From Paragyromitra xinjiangensis (lineage: Eukaryota; Ascomycota; Pezizomycetes; Pezizales; Discinaceae): a stretch of 64,000 nt of DNA. Numbering within the stretch: position 1 is the first letter of the stretch; each line of letters starts with the position of its first letter. The DNA lies in contig JBCAMK010000007.1 of NCBI GenBank assembly GCA_038503065.1, positions 2,046,001 to 2,110,000 on the forward strand. The letters run 5' to 3'. The notes below the pieces were generated by a model. It had not been told where the DNA came from, made no database searches, and saw only the letters and a list, made by a program, of their open reading frames with translations. Made by a program: the position numbers and the translations under genes. This document shows positions 13,118 through 25,792 of the stretch, piece after piece.

Positions 13118-16100
13118 GTGGGAGGTGAGGGGGGAGTTGAGGGTTGGTCTGGGTGGAATTGAGATTTGTATTGTACTGTTATTGTTACTTTATTGTGCCT
13201 TACGTACATTACTTTGTTGGATATCATCGGTGTTGGGTTTCTGGAGTTTTGTTTATGTGTTACGATTGTGTATTGAGGTCTGAAATTCATGAGGTTGAGA
13301 TGAGTGGTGTTGGATTAGTTACGTTAGGGATTGGGATGAACTATTCTGGTTTGGATGGGATTTGTTTTAGTGGTTGTTTGATTGTGTGTTTGTAGCCTAG
13401 GCTGCGGTTACATATCTGGTATAATCAGACTCTGATCTGCCTTGCTTAGTCTTGTGCGGTACTGTCGTATAAGTCGGGTTGTAGGAATTCGTTATAGGGA
13501 TGTGGTCTAGACGGGGCGGGCGCTGGTTTGTGCTGATTCTTTCTTGTGGGGTATTTACTCTATAAGAGTACAAGCCTATATTTATATAGGGTGATTATAC
13601 TGTAGCGGGTTGAAGGAGATAGTGTACACCGTCACCACCCATGATTCGTGTTTGGGATACTTAGTGTAAGGCCTTACTCATGTGACATTCGCTGGGGATC
13701 GTAGTGCACAACGTAAATGTACAAAAGCAAAGGTTTACAGAGTATAAAAGATGATGGACTATCCCTTAGTCCTCACTTTTAGCGCAGTTATTAACGGCGG
13801 GGGAGGTCGTAACGACCTTTTCCCTGACGGTTCTACTAAGGGAACAATCGCCACGGCCTGATCCCACTTTTCCTCCACTCTCCTGATAGCTCCCGTTCCT
13901 GGAAATAAACAGAGGGATGCAAGACGCTTGGGAACTATGCGGCCTTCCACTATTTCCTAAGAGCTGGATGTGTGTATGGATTATCAATCAATTAATCAAC
14001 TATGTAGCCTTAAGCGTGCTATAAAATACTGCTCCGTGACATGGAGGGGAAACGAGGTATGACTATAGCTTTTGGGAAGCTATGCGAGTATATGACGATA
14101 TGGCAGATATTTCCCGAGTATTACAGCTTCGTGCCAGACATGTTTGGTTAGGTATCAGAGACGAGATAGCTGGAAGTTTCACACTTATTTTGTGGTAGCG
14201 GAAGGTTGATCGAGTGATATATTATGATTTAGTCTAACTTTTTAGGGATAGCAAATTAGTGCCGTTGGAGATTATTCAAGGAGCCTAGATGGGTTTAGCC
14301 TACTTTCTCGTGAGATTTGATCTTGACTTCCAGATATTTCTCGAGGCTTTAAAACGAAAGATACAATTGGCACTTGAGAATTCGTTTCAACAGCCAGATT
14401 CACAATCTCGTCTATGTCCCCACCCCCCAAAACATCAGTCCCAGCGCTACGTCACTCACCGCACCCGATCTCCTCCCCAACTCTACTCGGGGCTGAAAAA
14501 CTCTATTTCGGCATGAGAACAAAAAGGGAAGAAAGCGCATGACGTCCACCACACTAGTAAAACAGGGGTCAAAGGCAAAATCGGAAGCAAAAAAAAAAGT
14601 ACATACCCGAGTAGGCACTACACTACATCCTTCGCGCCCATCGGTGAGGAGACAGCGCAAAGACGAAATATCATTCACGTCGTCCTGAGGAACATATGTA
14701 AGGTACCGGTAGTTGACATGATCCTCGAACCGCCTAGTTTAGAGTTTCAAAGCGTCAGTGTCCGCCCCCCCCTTAGTGACTTGGTCAATGATCATCCTCG
14801 CATCTATGTACTGGACACAAACGAGACAGCCAGGGAAGGTGGATTTTTTTTGTTTTTTCCCACCCCTCTCCCCTTCGTTTGGCGCACGGACCAGTGAGTA
14901 TCGTCATCGAGCGACACGTAAACCCCTGCCATAATACTCGGTCTAGCGTCGCAGAGCCGCAGCCATGTGTCTATCGATAACGGTGAAAGCTAAAACACGG
15001 CACTTCCCGTGCGTCCCAAAGGACCAGAGCAAGGACCGGGATCATAAACAAACCCATGTAAGAAAAGGAAAAAAAACGATTGAACTGAGTTGCGACTAAG
15101 TTGCGTCGCGGAGAAAAAAATGAGATCAACGTTGATATTGATGATTTGGACGACTATATGAGTGAGAAACCGTGATTCAGTGTTTTTTTTTTCCGTCCGT
15201 TTGTTTTACCACCCCCCTCCCCTAGAGGCTCAAATAAACTTATATATGTGTGTGTGATATCCCAGGTTTCCTCAAAGCTTAGCTTCACATTTTTCACCCC
15301 CTTCTAACCCGGCCCTCAAAACCAAAAAAACGCGAACATCAACAGCCCGGTTCACAATTGGAAGGAATTCAGGAACCAGGCGTGTGTGCCCTACGTATTA
15401 GAAAAACGCATCGGTAGTCATCGGTGCACTGACCAAATGCCATGCCCTCATCGCAAAAAAATAAAAAATCAGTACTACAAATCGCATATACATCCAATCC
15501 CTTTACGTTACCCATTTATGCATCCCTGCATAAGGCACCCACCGTTCGGAAAAAAAAAAACTTTCCATCCCCCCTAGCAACACCGACTTGTACTCTAGAG
15601 TACTTAGTACGTTCCGACAAAAACTCCTTCTCGCATACACATACGCATTGCATTAGGTAGGTAGGTGAATTAGAACCTATATCAGACCGCGGCCGACACG
15701 TATGTAAGTAGTAACCAATTCCTCTACGCACGCCCACGGACCTCCCCGTAATCCTCCGGGACGCTGCGCGGAAGAAAAAAAAGGGGAAACTCGGAGGTCG
15801 GGGAGGCCCAAAAAAAACAAAGGTCATCTCGTGGCGTCAGATGAAGGCTGCAACGAGTCCATCTATGATATAATTCCTAATACCTTATGCGTAAAACCCA
15901 GACTAGGAAATAAGGCGAGGATTTTTTTCCGCCTCACATCAAATTCAGTTCTGTCCCTCCCTGGAGAGAGAAAAAAACTGTTCGGGCGGTTTTCCGAGGC
16001 GGTTCGAACTTCGATACTGGTATTGTTCTCCCCCTCTTCCAATTAGATGCCCCCACACTAGGTATGTACTTTGGCATGCTGTACATAATTAACTAATGGA

Positions 16101-17529
16101 CCGCCTCAGTGTATAATACTCTAGTCACGCGCACTTTAGAGCACTCGCGATAGATTATGCTTTGGAGATGCTTGTGCATATGGGATGTCCGATGACCACT
16201 TTGATAGTTGCTTTCTATGCAATTGGACATCTTAAAGTTTTAGACTGGAGCCTATCGAGGTTAGTATAGTACTTACGTCCGGGGAAGGCTTGGAAATGGG
16301 GACACGGCACTAGATGTTTGACTATATTGCGGGTGAGCCCAGGGATTGTTAGTAGCAGTCCAGTGTTAGGCCCGAGGTGCCCCACACTAGGGCTTTAAGA
16401 TAAAGTTGGGGAAGGTTTTGCATATCAATGTCGACTTTCATTCGAAGGCCTTCAGTGCGCAGACCGCAAGAGAATGAAAATCTTCTCCCTCAATTCTCCT
16501 TCGCATATGCATCCACAGAGAAAACACGACTTTCCCCACGGCATAGAATCTAATACCCTGAGTATCGTTCATGATTCAATGCATACGCATATTGGCATAT
16601 TGAAACCAATCGCCACATTTCCTAGAGAAATCACCAAGAGAACCGTTCGAATATCCAACCAATTCAATGTAAATATTTAGCTCCAAATTTTCATGTATGT
16701 AACTACGTATTTGAAACGCTACTGTAAAGCAAAGCAATTTAAGACAGCCTCCCAGGACATCAAAGGAAAAGGAAAGAAGCAAAGTACTCCGTTAATGACC
16801 CCCATCCATATTCCTAATGCCAACCCAACCTAGGAAGTATTTCCATCTCCCCCAGCAGCCCCAGCCCAAGACAAAAGAAAATTGTCCAAAAGAAAAGACC
16901 AAATGATAAGCTGTCAGATCTATCATCTACCATAACCCCCACAAGTCGTCCAAGTCATAAGCCCCCTTCAGCCCAATTTTAAACGTGTCGTTCGTAAATA
17001 GAAACGAAAATATTTGTACTTTCACGGCGCCTGTCCGCTAAATGCCTCCGTTCTTTGGTGGAGGTGGAGAGAAAGAAACGCCACAAATGGTGATAACAAA
17101 AAATTGAAGGACCAAACTCCAAAACGCTGTGCCGGCGATATAAATAAACTCGAAAACAGCAAAAAATAAAGAATGTAAAATATGTGGAAAAGAAGTGAAT
17201 ACCATCAAAATGTATCAAAAGGGTCCAATACTCGTTTTCCACATGAATCATGTCAACATAGCGCCAAACCAAAAAAGACTCCGAACCCGAAGAGGGATGA
17301 AAGAAACACCGAATCCAGATGCTCCAAAAACATGCGTGAAAAAGCCAAAACCCGCAAAATGCTCCTTAAACCCCAAAAAAGACAACGCAAAAAATAAACA
17401 AATAAAATCCAGTAGAAGTGTGAGACAAGTCGGATCTATAATATACCTTATCACCAATCGATCCGCAGCAACAGGTGAATATTCTAATTGGAAAATAGTG
17501 TAAGAAATAGGCCTATAATCGTTGGTTCT
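13118..17529. other. Intergenic, no gene seen
   Basis: About 4.4 kb without a supported gene. The first few hundred bases are G/T-rich 3' flank of the GPI-PLD gene. 14.8-15.8 kb has several A- and T-homopolymers, C-rich patches and a TAGGTAGGTAGG microsatellite near 15655. 16.5-17.5 kb is A-rich on this strand and is probably 3' UTR/flank of the minus-strand Myb gene. Confidence 0.55.
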
Positions 17530-19136
17530 TCATCGTCCTTCCCAAGGTTGGCTTCGGAGTACTCTTGCGTCGTTGACAGGTGGCAAACTCGCGTTTTGCA
17601 GCGGCTCAACCCATCGCTCAGCCCTCAACTTGGCCATCCGGTCGCAGATCTCCTTCTCACTTCTTGTGTGAAGGATTATGTTGACTTCGTTGAAAGACAA
17701 TCTCTTATCTACGAGCACTGCATCTTCCTGGGGAGACCAGTTTGAAATGCTTTCGTCCGCAAGAAATCGCGGGGATGATTGGGCTGGGGATGGGAGAGGA
17801 GTAGGTTGATACGTGTGCAACGGCACAGAGTAGTTAGGCGAGTGGCTCCATGGCCTTTGCTGAGGCAAAGACTGATAGTAAGTGGGACGAATGGGCGATT
17901 CCGATGTAGGGATTGCATATTGTGGGAGAGAGTGGTGCATCTGCGGCGTGCTTGGGTTTGTCGAGGGAGCTGGAGACTGGTTGTTGATACAGCTCATGAG
18001 CAGTTTCGGGCTGCTAGAGATAGTTCCAGCGGCGGCTGTGGATGCCATTTCGCTTGCAAACGACGAAGATGTGGTTGTGACGACAGGAGGTCGGCGGTGG
18101 CCGTGATAGTATTTCAAAGTGCCTGATGCAAGACGGCGCCAGCGGAACTGGCAAGCGTGGGAAGTTCTACCGGGGACTGCAAACAAGTTAGTAATAGGAA
18201 TCACTTATTCTAAACACGCGCCAAACTTACAATGTGTTGCGATTTCCTTCCATCCAAGTCTTTGCTCCTCTTTCAATTGCTTGAGCAAGATGTCGTCTTG
18301 AGGATCCCAGGACATGGGTGTTCGGGGAGTCTTGGGCCTGAAAGTAATCTGTTAGCATGTCGAAACTGTATCGTAGTGGATTCGATTCTTACTTTTTCCG
18401 TCCGAGAACGTCGTATTCATCACCTCCACACCTGGTGGAATTGGTGCTGGTTCGAGGAGAACTGCCATCACGAATCAGCTTTCCAATGCCCCCCGTTATC
18501 AATTGGAGGGACAAATTGGACCAACCTCCTGCTCTTCCTTTTTCCTCCACTCATGGCATCTGGTCCAACCTTCTGCGCTTCGGTCATCATATGATCAAAC
18601 CCCAAAAGACTGCTTCTCCGTCTGGTCAAATCATGTTCGAATGCCTCTCTGTACGAGGTTTGTGCTGGTGTCCATGGGCTGCTAGCAACAGAACTGCTTC
18701 TGGTACTCGCGGATGCGGTAGAGGTGGGCGAGTTCTCAGCGGACCACAATGCTGATGGGGAAGAAACGCCTGAACTATCACTAGACACAGAATCCGGGGA
18801 GGAAAGCAATGAAGAAATGGAATGCTTCTTTGAAACTGTAGACCTTGTTGTCCTTCTCGTGGGCTCTGATGCACCATCTGTTGGAAATCCAGCTGCTGCT
18901 CCTGGGGCGGGAGTGGAAGCTGCTGAAGATACAGCAGAAGACGAGTTTGAGTATGAAGGAGGGAAATACGAGTCTACTGGAGGGAGAGGTGCATATTTTG
19001 TGGGGACAAATTCTTGCATGACGAGAGGACGTCTGTTGTATTGGTACGAGGCAGGAAGGTTAGCAGTGTTGATGGGAGGCAGTTGAATTCGAGAATCCGA
19101 GGTTGGGAAGGGCGAGGGAGACGAAGTGGAAGACAT
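17530..19136 (-). CDS. Myb/SANT-like DNA-binding protein
   Basis: Predicted complement join 19136-18526, 18461-18393, 18337-18231, 18176-17530 encodes about 477 residues. Introns are 64, 55 and 54 bp. The last two have standard donors, and the second also a GCTAAC branch; the first uses GTTGGT and is the least certain. Residues 1-200 are Ser/Pro-rich with a basic RRTTRS..KK patch. A Myb-type helix-turn-helix lies at about 237-278. It contains MSWDPQDDILLKQLK, LGWKEIATHF, GRTSHACQFRWRRL, with spaced aromatics and the R..A/QCxxRWRR recognition helix. A second SANT-like stretch starts with WSPQEDAVLVDKRL at about 409. It is therefore probably a nuclear regulator. The start MSSTSS is chosen because the upstream in-frame MPSAQF lies across a likely leader acceptor (CCTTCAG at 19163). 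Targets cannot be inferred. Confidence 0.8.
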
Positions 19137-20640
19137 GTTTGATTGAGTTGTGATGAATTGAGCTGAAGGCATCAGGTTAGCGTTTAGCTTGATGAGGCCA
19201 AGGTTGGGAGTAGTTGTATGAGATGAGGAGCAAGCAGGAAGGAAGGGGGACGGGGTTCGGAGAATTAAATGGAAATTGGGGAAGGAGGGGAAGAGGAGGA
19301 GGACTACTAGGAAGAGGCAGGAGCAGGAGGGTCGGAGAGACAGGACAGGCAGGACAGACAAGCAAGCACACAGACAAATAGACTACACAAGCAAAACTGG
19401 CAACAGATGCACGTACGCACTCGCACTCACACACACCTTTGGGAAAACGGCCACCCACAAACCACTACTAGTGTCTAACCTTTTCTTGGAACACCTCAAT
19501 GGAAATGAAAAAATAAAATAAGGAACCAGGCTTGGGCTGACCAGCGCCGAAGGAGGTGAGTGAGCGAGGCAATTGATAATTTTTTACTTTTGAAGAAGAA
19601 ATCTTGCAGCGAAAAATCAAGTGGTCGAATTGGGCGCTAGGTGGGAAAGTGGGGGATGGGAGGGGAACTCGAATAATAGTCAATTGATGGTGATGAAGAT
19701 GATGAGAACGAGGAGGAGTAGGGAGGATCAGTCGAAGGCCGAAAGGGCAGGAAGGAAGAAGAAGGCCTGAACAAAGGGATGTGCTGCAGAAATCGGAACC
19801 CAAACAGTTTCTCCGAGGCGGTACTTATTTGTTTCCGCACGGATGTGACGATCTCGAGCGGAGGCGTGGGCTTTGTTGATGCAGACGTGGAGGAGAGGAG
19901 GGATGCTGCAGGGCTTGATGACGCTCAGGGAAGGATGGGTGCATATGGGAAGATCAGGACGTGCTGCTGCTTGTGCGAGAAGACCGGATGGAAGGAGGGG
20001 TCGAGAGAAGGACAAGCACAAGCGTAGAAGAAGGAAGGAGACGTTGAGGAGGCTGACGAGGGACAACGACGAAGCACGCAGGAAACGAAAGCGCGAGTGA
20101 GGAGAATCAGGAAGAGCGAAAAATGGTAGGATGGGTGGATGCAACTCGTATTGGATGAGCGAGTTATATTCCCGACTGGTCGTCTGGCTAAGGGCCAGCA
20201 GCAGCAGGAGGAATGCACCATGATCAAGCAGCAGCAGAGGCAGCAGCAAGCAATTGCGCAAAAGGAAAAGCCCCGGCGAGCGAAGGGGGTGCTGTCGGTC
20301 GGTGATAATGCGTTGAGGAATGATGGGGAGACCGAGGACTGCGCACTACTGGCCATGGCAGCCGTCGAGGGATGAGAAGCGAGAGACCTGCAGCTCTCTA
20401 GGTCCTGGTGCGTGGGTGGTCGTCTAGGAGGAGGAGGAGAGGTGGTGGTGGTGGTGGTGCCCGTCGCTCGTTGGTGATGGTACGCTGTTCGTCCTGCTAA
20501 TGATGATGGTGAGGTGATGGTCGCCATCGTGGTGATACTTTTTTTGATCTGGATGTGCACGGAGCTCTCTTTGCTCAACACCACCTCGCCAGCATCCTGG
20601 CAAATCATCAATTCGTGTATTTTTTCCCAATTACACGTAG
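19137..20640 (-). promoter_or_regulatory. Probable long leader/promoter of the Myb gene
   Basis: Read on the minus strand this stretch is pyrimidine-rich with CAG/CTG, CCT and CCA microsatellites (for example near 20200-20250 and 20427-20461). A CTAAC word and CAG acceptor at 19163 point to a leader intron. Open frames here are low-complexity and appear in several frames at once, which argues for UTR rather than protein. Short upstream ORFs could regulate translation. Confidence 0.4.
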
Positions 20641-23248
20641 GTATGAATCTCTCCCCTCCCGTTTTCTCTCTATCTCTTCAATTGAAGACCCGAGATACAT
20701 TTACCAGGTTCGTTTATTCTACATCAGCTTTTGTGATATGGGTAATAAGGGTTCTTCGGTCGTCGTCGATCTCGTCGCCATCATGGCTCTTAGGGCTTTT
20801 CTCTTATTTTCCGTCTTTTTTTGTTCTTTTTTTGTCTTTTTTTATTTTCCCATTCGTCTCTTTTTCTATTCGGGACCTCCCAGTTTATCCTCCTTTGGGG
20901 CTTTCCCGATGAGAGCTACGAGCAAAGTCACCAGTTCGTGAATAGGCACAAAAAGTAAAAACCAGAACCAGAAACGTCAATCCACGCGTGCGCGCCCCTC
21001 TACCCAAGCACCCCTCACTTTGCAGTACTTCCCCTCCCCATTGCACCAAACAACCCCTGGTCATTCCATCCCATCGGATCTGCTTCCAACGCAGTCCTAT
21101 CATCGATCCCGCTCATCTCTTAGCCGACCCCCCCCTCCCCTCACCTCTCGAAGCGGTGTTTGTTGTCACTTTCCTTTTGCTACCATTCTTTCATCCCAAT
21201 CCCATCCAGCCGGATGTGAACCCCACCACACCACCGCACACTCACATCCGTAGCCCCTCCAAAAAACACGTTGTGTCGAATCCGCTTCGTTCGCGCGCTG
21301 AAACGAGACTATCTGGAGGCTAATCCGTGTCCTCCTTCCATTCGTCGCACTGTGGGGTAGAGAGGTAGGGGTGGGGGTTTAGATGAACCAATTTTGACCG
21401 AGAGGTCAAGTAAGGAATGAGATGTGCAGGAGCGCAGGAAGAGATGCAGTGACGAACGGACTGCAGGGTGCGCTGGCATGGGATCGAAAGAGACGAAGTC
21501 TCCTCTCCCTAGGTTCAACCCTTTGTGCGAAAAAGGAGCAACGTTTATTTTTGGTGGTGACTTAGTGCCGCCCGGCAAGGCCGGGTAACAGGGGAGCCGC
21601 AGCATCGTCTCCATGAGGGAAAGCTTGGACCAGCTCCTCCTCTCCTCCTCGCGTTTCTTTTGGCGTTTTGCATGTGAGCATTTCTGCCTGCATTACCTCT
21701 CACGATGCTGACATTGAGCGCCGCCGTCGCCGCCATGTACAGTTATATGCCATGTACAGTTGTATGAACTCATGATGGTATTTTTTCTTTTCTTTTTTGC
21801 TTTTCAAACAAGAAAACAACTCCTTTGCGTGAAAATCACTAGGAAAATAAAAAAGGAATTTAGAAAGAATTAATCACGAACAATTGTCAATGGCAATGGT
21901 ACCCAGCCAAACAAAGGGCTGGCTTCTTACCCTCGCGGTAAATTTTAAGACGCATGACTATGTTCGTCTTGGAAATTTGGAACTGAGTGCTGCTTAACCA
22001 CCCTCGAGCTCTCATTTTGTTCGTTCATTGCCACGTATTCCCCGCCGTGCCCAACTCCAACTCTCAGTACAGTAAAGCTTCATAAAGGAAGCGGTCACGG
22101 CCATCGTGAGATTCCAAAACTACCATTCTAATCCAAACTGGAGGTGCATGTATGGAGATTGCGGATAGGTGGACGTGGCCTGGGCTGCCGGTATTGAAAG
22201 CGAGGGGTCTCGCTTGACTTGCAGTTGAATCATGACGGGCCGTTGTACTGTAATAAGCACCGAGAATAACCAAGTCCCCGTTGTCGCCTCTTTATGACCT
22301 GAACTGCAAACCTTCAACTCTTTTTTTCGCCGACACCGGTTCTCTCGATCGCCGTGTAGACCTGGATCCGTCGGGAAGTCGTCACATCCCAATGGTTCAA
22401 AACTTCATCCACAAAACAGTCTCAGCCGCGTCCAAGAAGGGAAATGACTGTCGATAACTTGAAAGCCCCCGCCGCCACCATTTCCACTCGATTGTCCACC
22501 GCAAAGAACAACAACTGCATCAGTTACAATCGCTATAGAACGCCCTAGTGCCAACGATGTACTGTAACATCGTCGCAGTACCGCTTACCACGTCAATCGC
22601 AGATTGTGCGAAAACTCAAAATATCCTGGTGAAGTTAGGTGTCGATCCGAGAGCACATACCACCGACGCGACGATAGTGGGATAACTTTGAAATTTTTGC
22701 TATCCGTGATGAATTTTTTCTAATGAGAAGTGTGCTGTAATCCGGGGAATGGTGTAGGGTCAGGAAAGATCTTCATGGAGTTTGGGTTCATCCGATAATA
22801 TTGAAATCAGCTTGCAATTTACCGGTCGCCGCTTTCTCGGTGTTCATCGATCATCTCTCGATTTATTCAAAGTCGATCGCATCAGATTGGGAGCCTCCTG
22901 CGCGATATCTGTTTCTCATTGCATATCCACTTTTCTTGGGAGAAACAGGTGTCAATGTACTCGCAGATCAAATAGTAGTTTCCTATAGTAGTTTCTCTAG
23001 CCGGCTGCATCTCCGCAGTTACCAAAACAATATGAACCCGCAGAAACGTTAACCGAAACATTTGCTTACTCTCCATGCGTGAGATTGTGCCCGTTAAACA
23101 GGCAGAATAACGAGAGTCCCACCACAACCGTAAACACCCTCGCGCAACCTAGTTCCTTATCAAAACGCGATAAGCATAATTGAAGAATTCACCCAGCGTG
23201 GTGACGTTCTAAGCAGCAATTGCTAAACAGCTCAAACCACAACAGCAC
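20641..23248. other. Intergenic, no gene seen
   Basis: T-rich then C-rich low-complexity sequence to about 21.3 kb, followed by unremarkable sequence. No open frame shows family-like features. The pyrimidine-rich patches might be a leader of an unrecognised plus-strand transcript. Confidence 0.5.
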
Positions 23249-23665
23249 TCAATTGCTAGCCCGCGTTGCATAACCATCTAATTTCCACCCTGCATCTTCG
23301 TCGTAGTCGTTGTTCCCATCCATCGTATCATACTGGTCGTGTTCGAAATAAATTTCGAAACGATGAGTTGTTCCGTCTTTAATTTTTTCAGTCAACCATT
23401 GTGGACCCCAATCAGGCGGAATCCGCTTTCGAACAGCTGCCAACGAGAGCATGGAGGCATCTAAACAGCTTTGATCCTGGCGAAACATCATAAGGGTTTG
23501 CCTGATGTAAGACGCGTAGAAGGTCGATTTCGGGCATTCCGGCGGGGGATGTGCAAGAACATGCCACGGAACTGGACCTGCGCACACCGCTGGAAAAGCA
23601 TGATTTCCGCTGGAATGCCCAATTCTCTTCTTTTGATCGTCATCATGAATGAATTTTCTCTTCAT
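23249..23665 (-). CDS. Hypothetical protein, possibly part of a larger broken gene
   Basis: A 138-codon frame starting MKRKFIHDDDQKK and ending with an acidic stretch (NNDYDEDAGW). No family is recognised. The same frame stays open upstream without ATG to about 23885. In another frame a short ATG-led exon (MAGDSSEQAEG...WLAEHK) ends at a canonical GTATGT donor near 23795, followed by a GCTAAT branch and a TAG acceptor. That exon continues protein-like but meets a stop exactly where the 138-codon frame begins. The locus may be a real two- or three-exon gene or a decayed one. I cannot choose between them from sequence alone. Confidence 0.3.
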   Translation of the reverse strand: MKRKFIHDDDQKKRIGHSSGNHAFPAVCAGPVPWHVLAHPPPECPKSTFYASYIRQTLMMFRQDQSCLDASMLSLAAVRKRIPPDWGPQWLTEKIKDGTTHRFEIYFEHDQYDTMDGNNDYDEDAGWKLDGYATRASN

Positions 23666-23885
23666 CTTCCCGGAGTGTAGTTGTGTTCTTTCCGTTGCAG
23701 CAGGGTGAGGGCGTCTGATTCGGGATGTTCTTGGTACCTGGCTACATGGATTAGCCGGCGATTTACCACGATAGAACGATGTACCGGTACATACCTTTGT
23801 GTTCTGCCAGCCAGCAGCATCCTGTCTGCGGATACAAAATGCCCTCTGCTTGTTCTGAAGAGTCTCCTGCCATTGCCCTTGTCAG

Positions 23886-25431
23886 AGACATCAAGGCAAA
23901 ATATTCCTAGATGGAAATACCTATTTTTGGTTCCTTAGTGGGGGCAGTTAAGGCGTTAGCAACGACATGAGACGTAAGTATGTTTAGCATACAACGGGGG
24001 AAAGAAGGTATGCAGGCTAGTGTTGGTCTTCTCTGTCCCTTCGTTCCGGCAACTCGATGTATTCGCTTCGTGGCAATCATGTCTATCTTGTGCTGATCAA
24101 TTGCCCTTGATGGACAAGAATACCACTGTTCTACTATCTCAACGGTAATAGTACCTAGGTATTGTTACGATGACTTGTTGCCTCATCACCGAAGGTATGA
24201 TATAACACCTGACCAGGGCATGGAAGCAGTACCCAGACACGTGTGATGCTGCCTTTCCAGTTGATGGGTCCACACTATCCGCTGTACTGCATTGATCCGC
24301 ACTATCATTGAGTCCAGAGTCAAGGCAGGTGACTGATGACTACACTCGTATTGGTGTATGGAATGGCAGCAAAAACAAACCTGTATTCCGACTTGTGGAG
24401 CACCTTTCTTTTCTGTGGTTATGATACCGAACGCCAATGAGCCTGGGGCGAAATGGCGCATTATGGGTATCACCAGAGACCACAGCTATTCTGGGATTCG
24501 CCAATCCATAACACACCCATTTTTTTTATCGGGGAAGAACTTCCGCATGTTGATGGGACCAACGTTGGTCGAAGCCATAGGATTGCTCCATTGGCTTGCC
24601 CCTCTTCGACCCCCATACTCTATATGCAATTGTATGTGCATACAACGTCGGCGTGGTAGGTACCCGGGCTCTGATAGGCGCGTACTAACTATCAATGTAT
24701 TAACGTTGGTGCTGAGCTAGGTTGATTTGGGTTCGAAGTACTTACATCGGCAAGGCGATGTACATATCTACGTGCATATCAGCGAATTGGACACAGACGT
24801 TTAAGAGAAAAAAACAAGGGAGCCCCGTGAGGGGTCGTGGCGGCAAATAGATGCGACTTCTTCGACTTGCATATTCGATGATTGTCTTCCGTGTGCTTCG
24901 GGACGTTAAAATCTGATTGAACGAAGAGCGATCAGGCGCCTAGTGAAGGCGCACAAAAGTTGATCATGATCATCAGTGTCGGCCTTCTCGCTAAACAAAG
25001 CTTCGACCACTTATACCTGCTGCCGATCACCAGCGCCGCTATATCTTCAGAAGTAGAGTTGTTTCCATTTGTTTTAACGGCATATAATAATCGAAAGGGC
25101 TGAGCCATCCCTCTGTTAGTTGCTCTCCCAGCGATTGAAACAAATTGTTTCGATCCAAACGAAGGCTAATTCCCCTCTCCACGTATATCTAGCCCACCCT
25201 TACATTATCCACATCGGCACCGGCGATAAAACTGCTGCGCATATCAGACGAACATCTCGTCCAACTGCGAGGCCTTACCTATTTTACTCTATTATCCTCA
25301 TTTCTAACCAATCCTGCATGCAGTGGAAGAAACAGCATTTGCCAAAGTGGCAAGTTGACGTGAATTCTGACAGAGCATCGGAGAAGTTCCAGGCTCTCGG
25401 GACCGGCTAATAGGGTTCATTACCCTGTTCT
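23886..25431. other. Intergenic, nothing supported
   Basis: Mixed-composition sequence with only short open frames on both strands. No recognisable domain, tRNA or repeat was found by eye. Confidence 0.5.
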
Positions 25432-25792
25432 TCAAGGAAGAATCGAATTGAGTCCCAGGTTTCTCAAGAAATAAGTCGTATATTTTGGTATCATCGCCCC
25501 CCTCTCAGCGAGTGTATGCAACAGTTGTTCCGGCACCCAGAATAAAAGTCGATTAACCTTATTTCTCTCGATCTCAAAATGAATTGATGTGGCATCTCCC
25601 AAACTTTCTAAAGCTTCGGAGACTTTTTTGAGTTTTTGGATAAATTGTTGACTGCAAATTTTAACCTGTTGATCCGAGTGATCGTGGTGATTCTCGATGA
25701 TGTAACCAAGCAGATTGTATCCAAAATTGGTTGGTGTTTCTGGAACTCCTGTTTGTGGCTTGTCTTGCATATGGGCACGTTGCTAAAGATTA
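25432..25792 (-). CDS. Unidentified open frame, possible terminal exon
   Basis: The frame contains segments with protein-like composition (QQFIQKLKKVSEALESLG, HFEIERNKVNRLLFWVPEQ) and ends at a stop codon. It is open back to a CTTTAG that could be an intron acceptor just before 25792, so this may be the last exon of a gene or a relic. A separate minus-strand frame at 26354-26575 could be related. No family is recognised and no upstream exon was identified. Confidence 0.25.

Noticed and set aside
19925..20611. 228-codon minus-strand open frame rich in Ser, His and Thr
   Set aside because: Low-complexity microsatellite DNA open in several frames; better explained as leader of the Myb gene.
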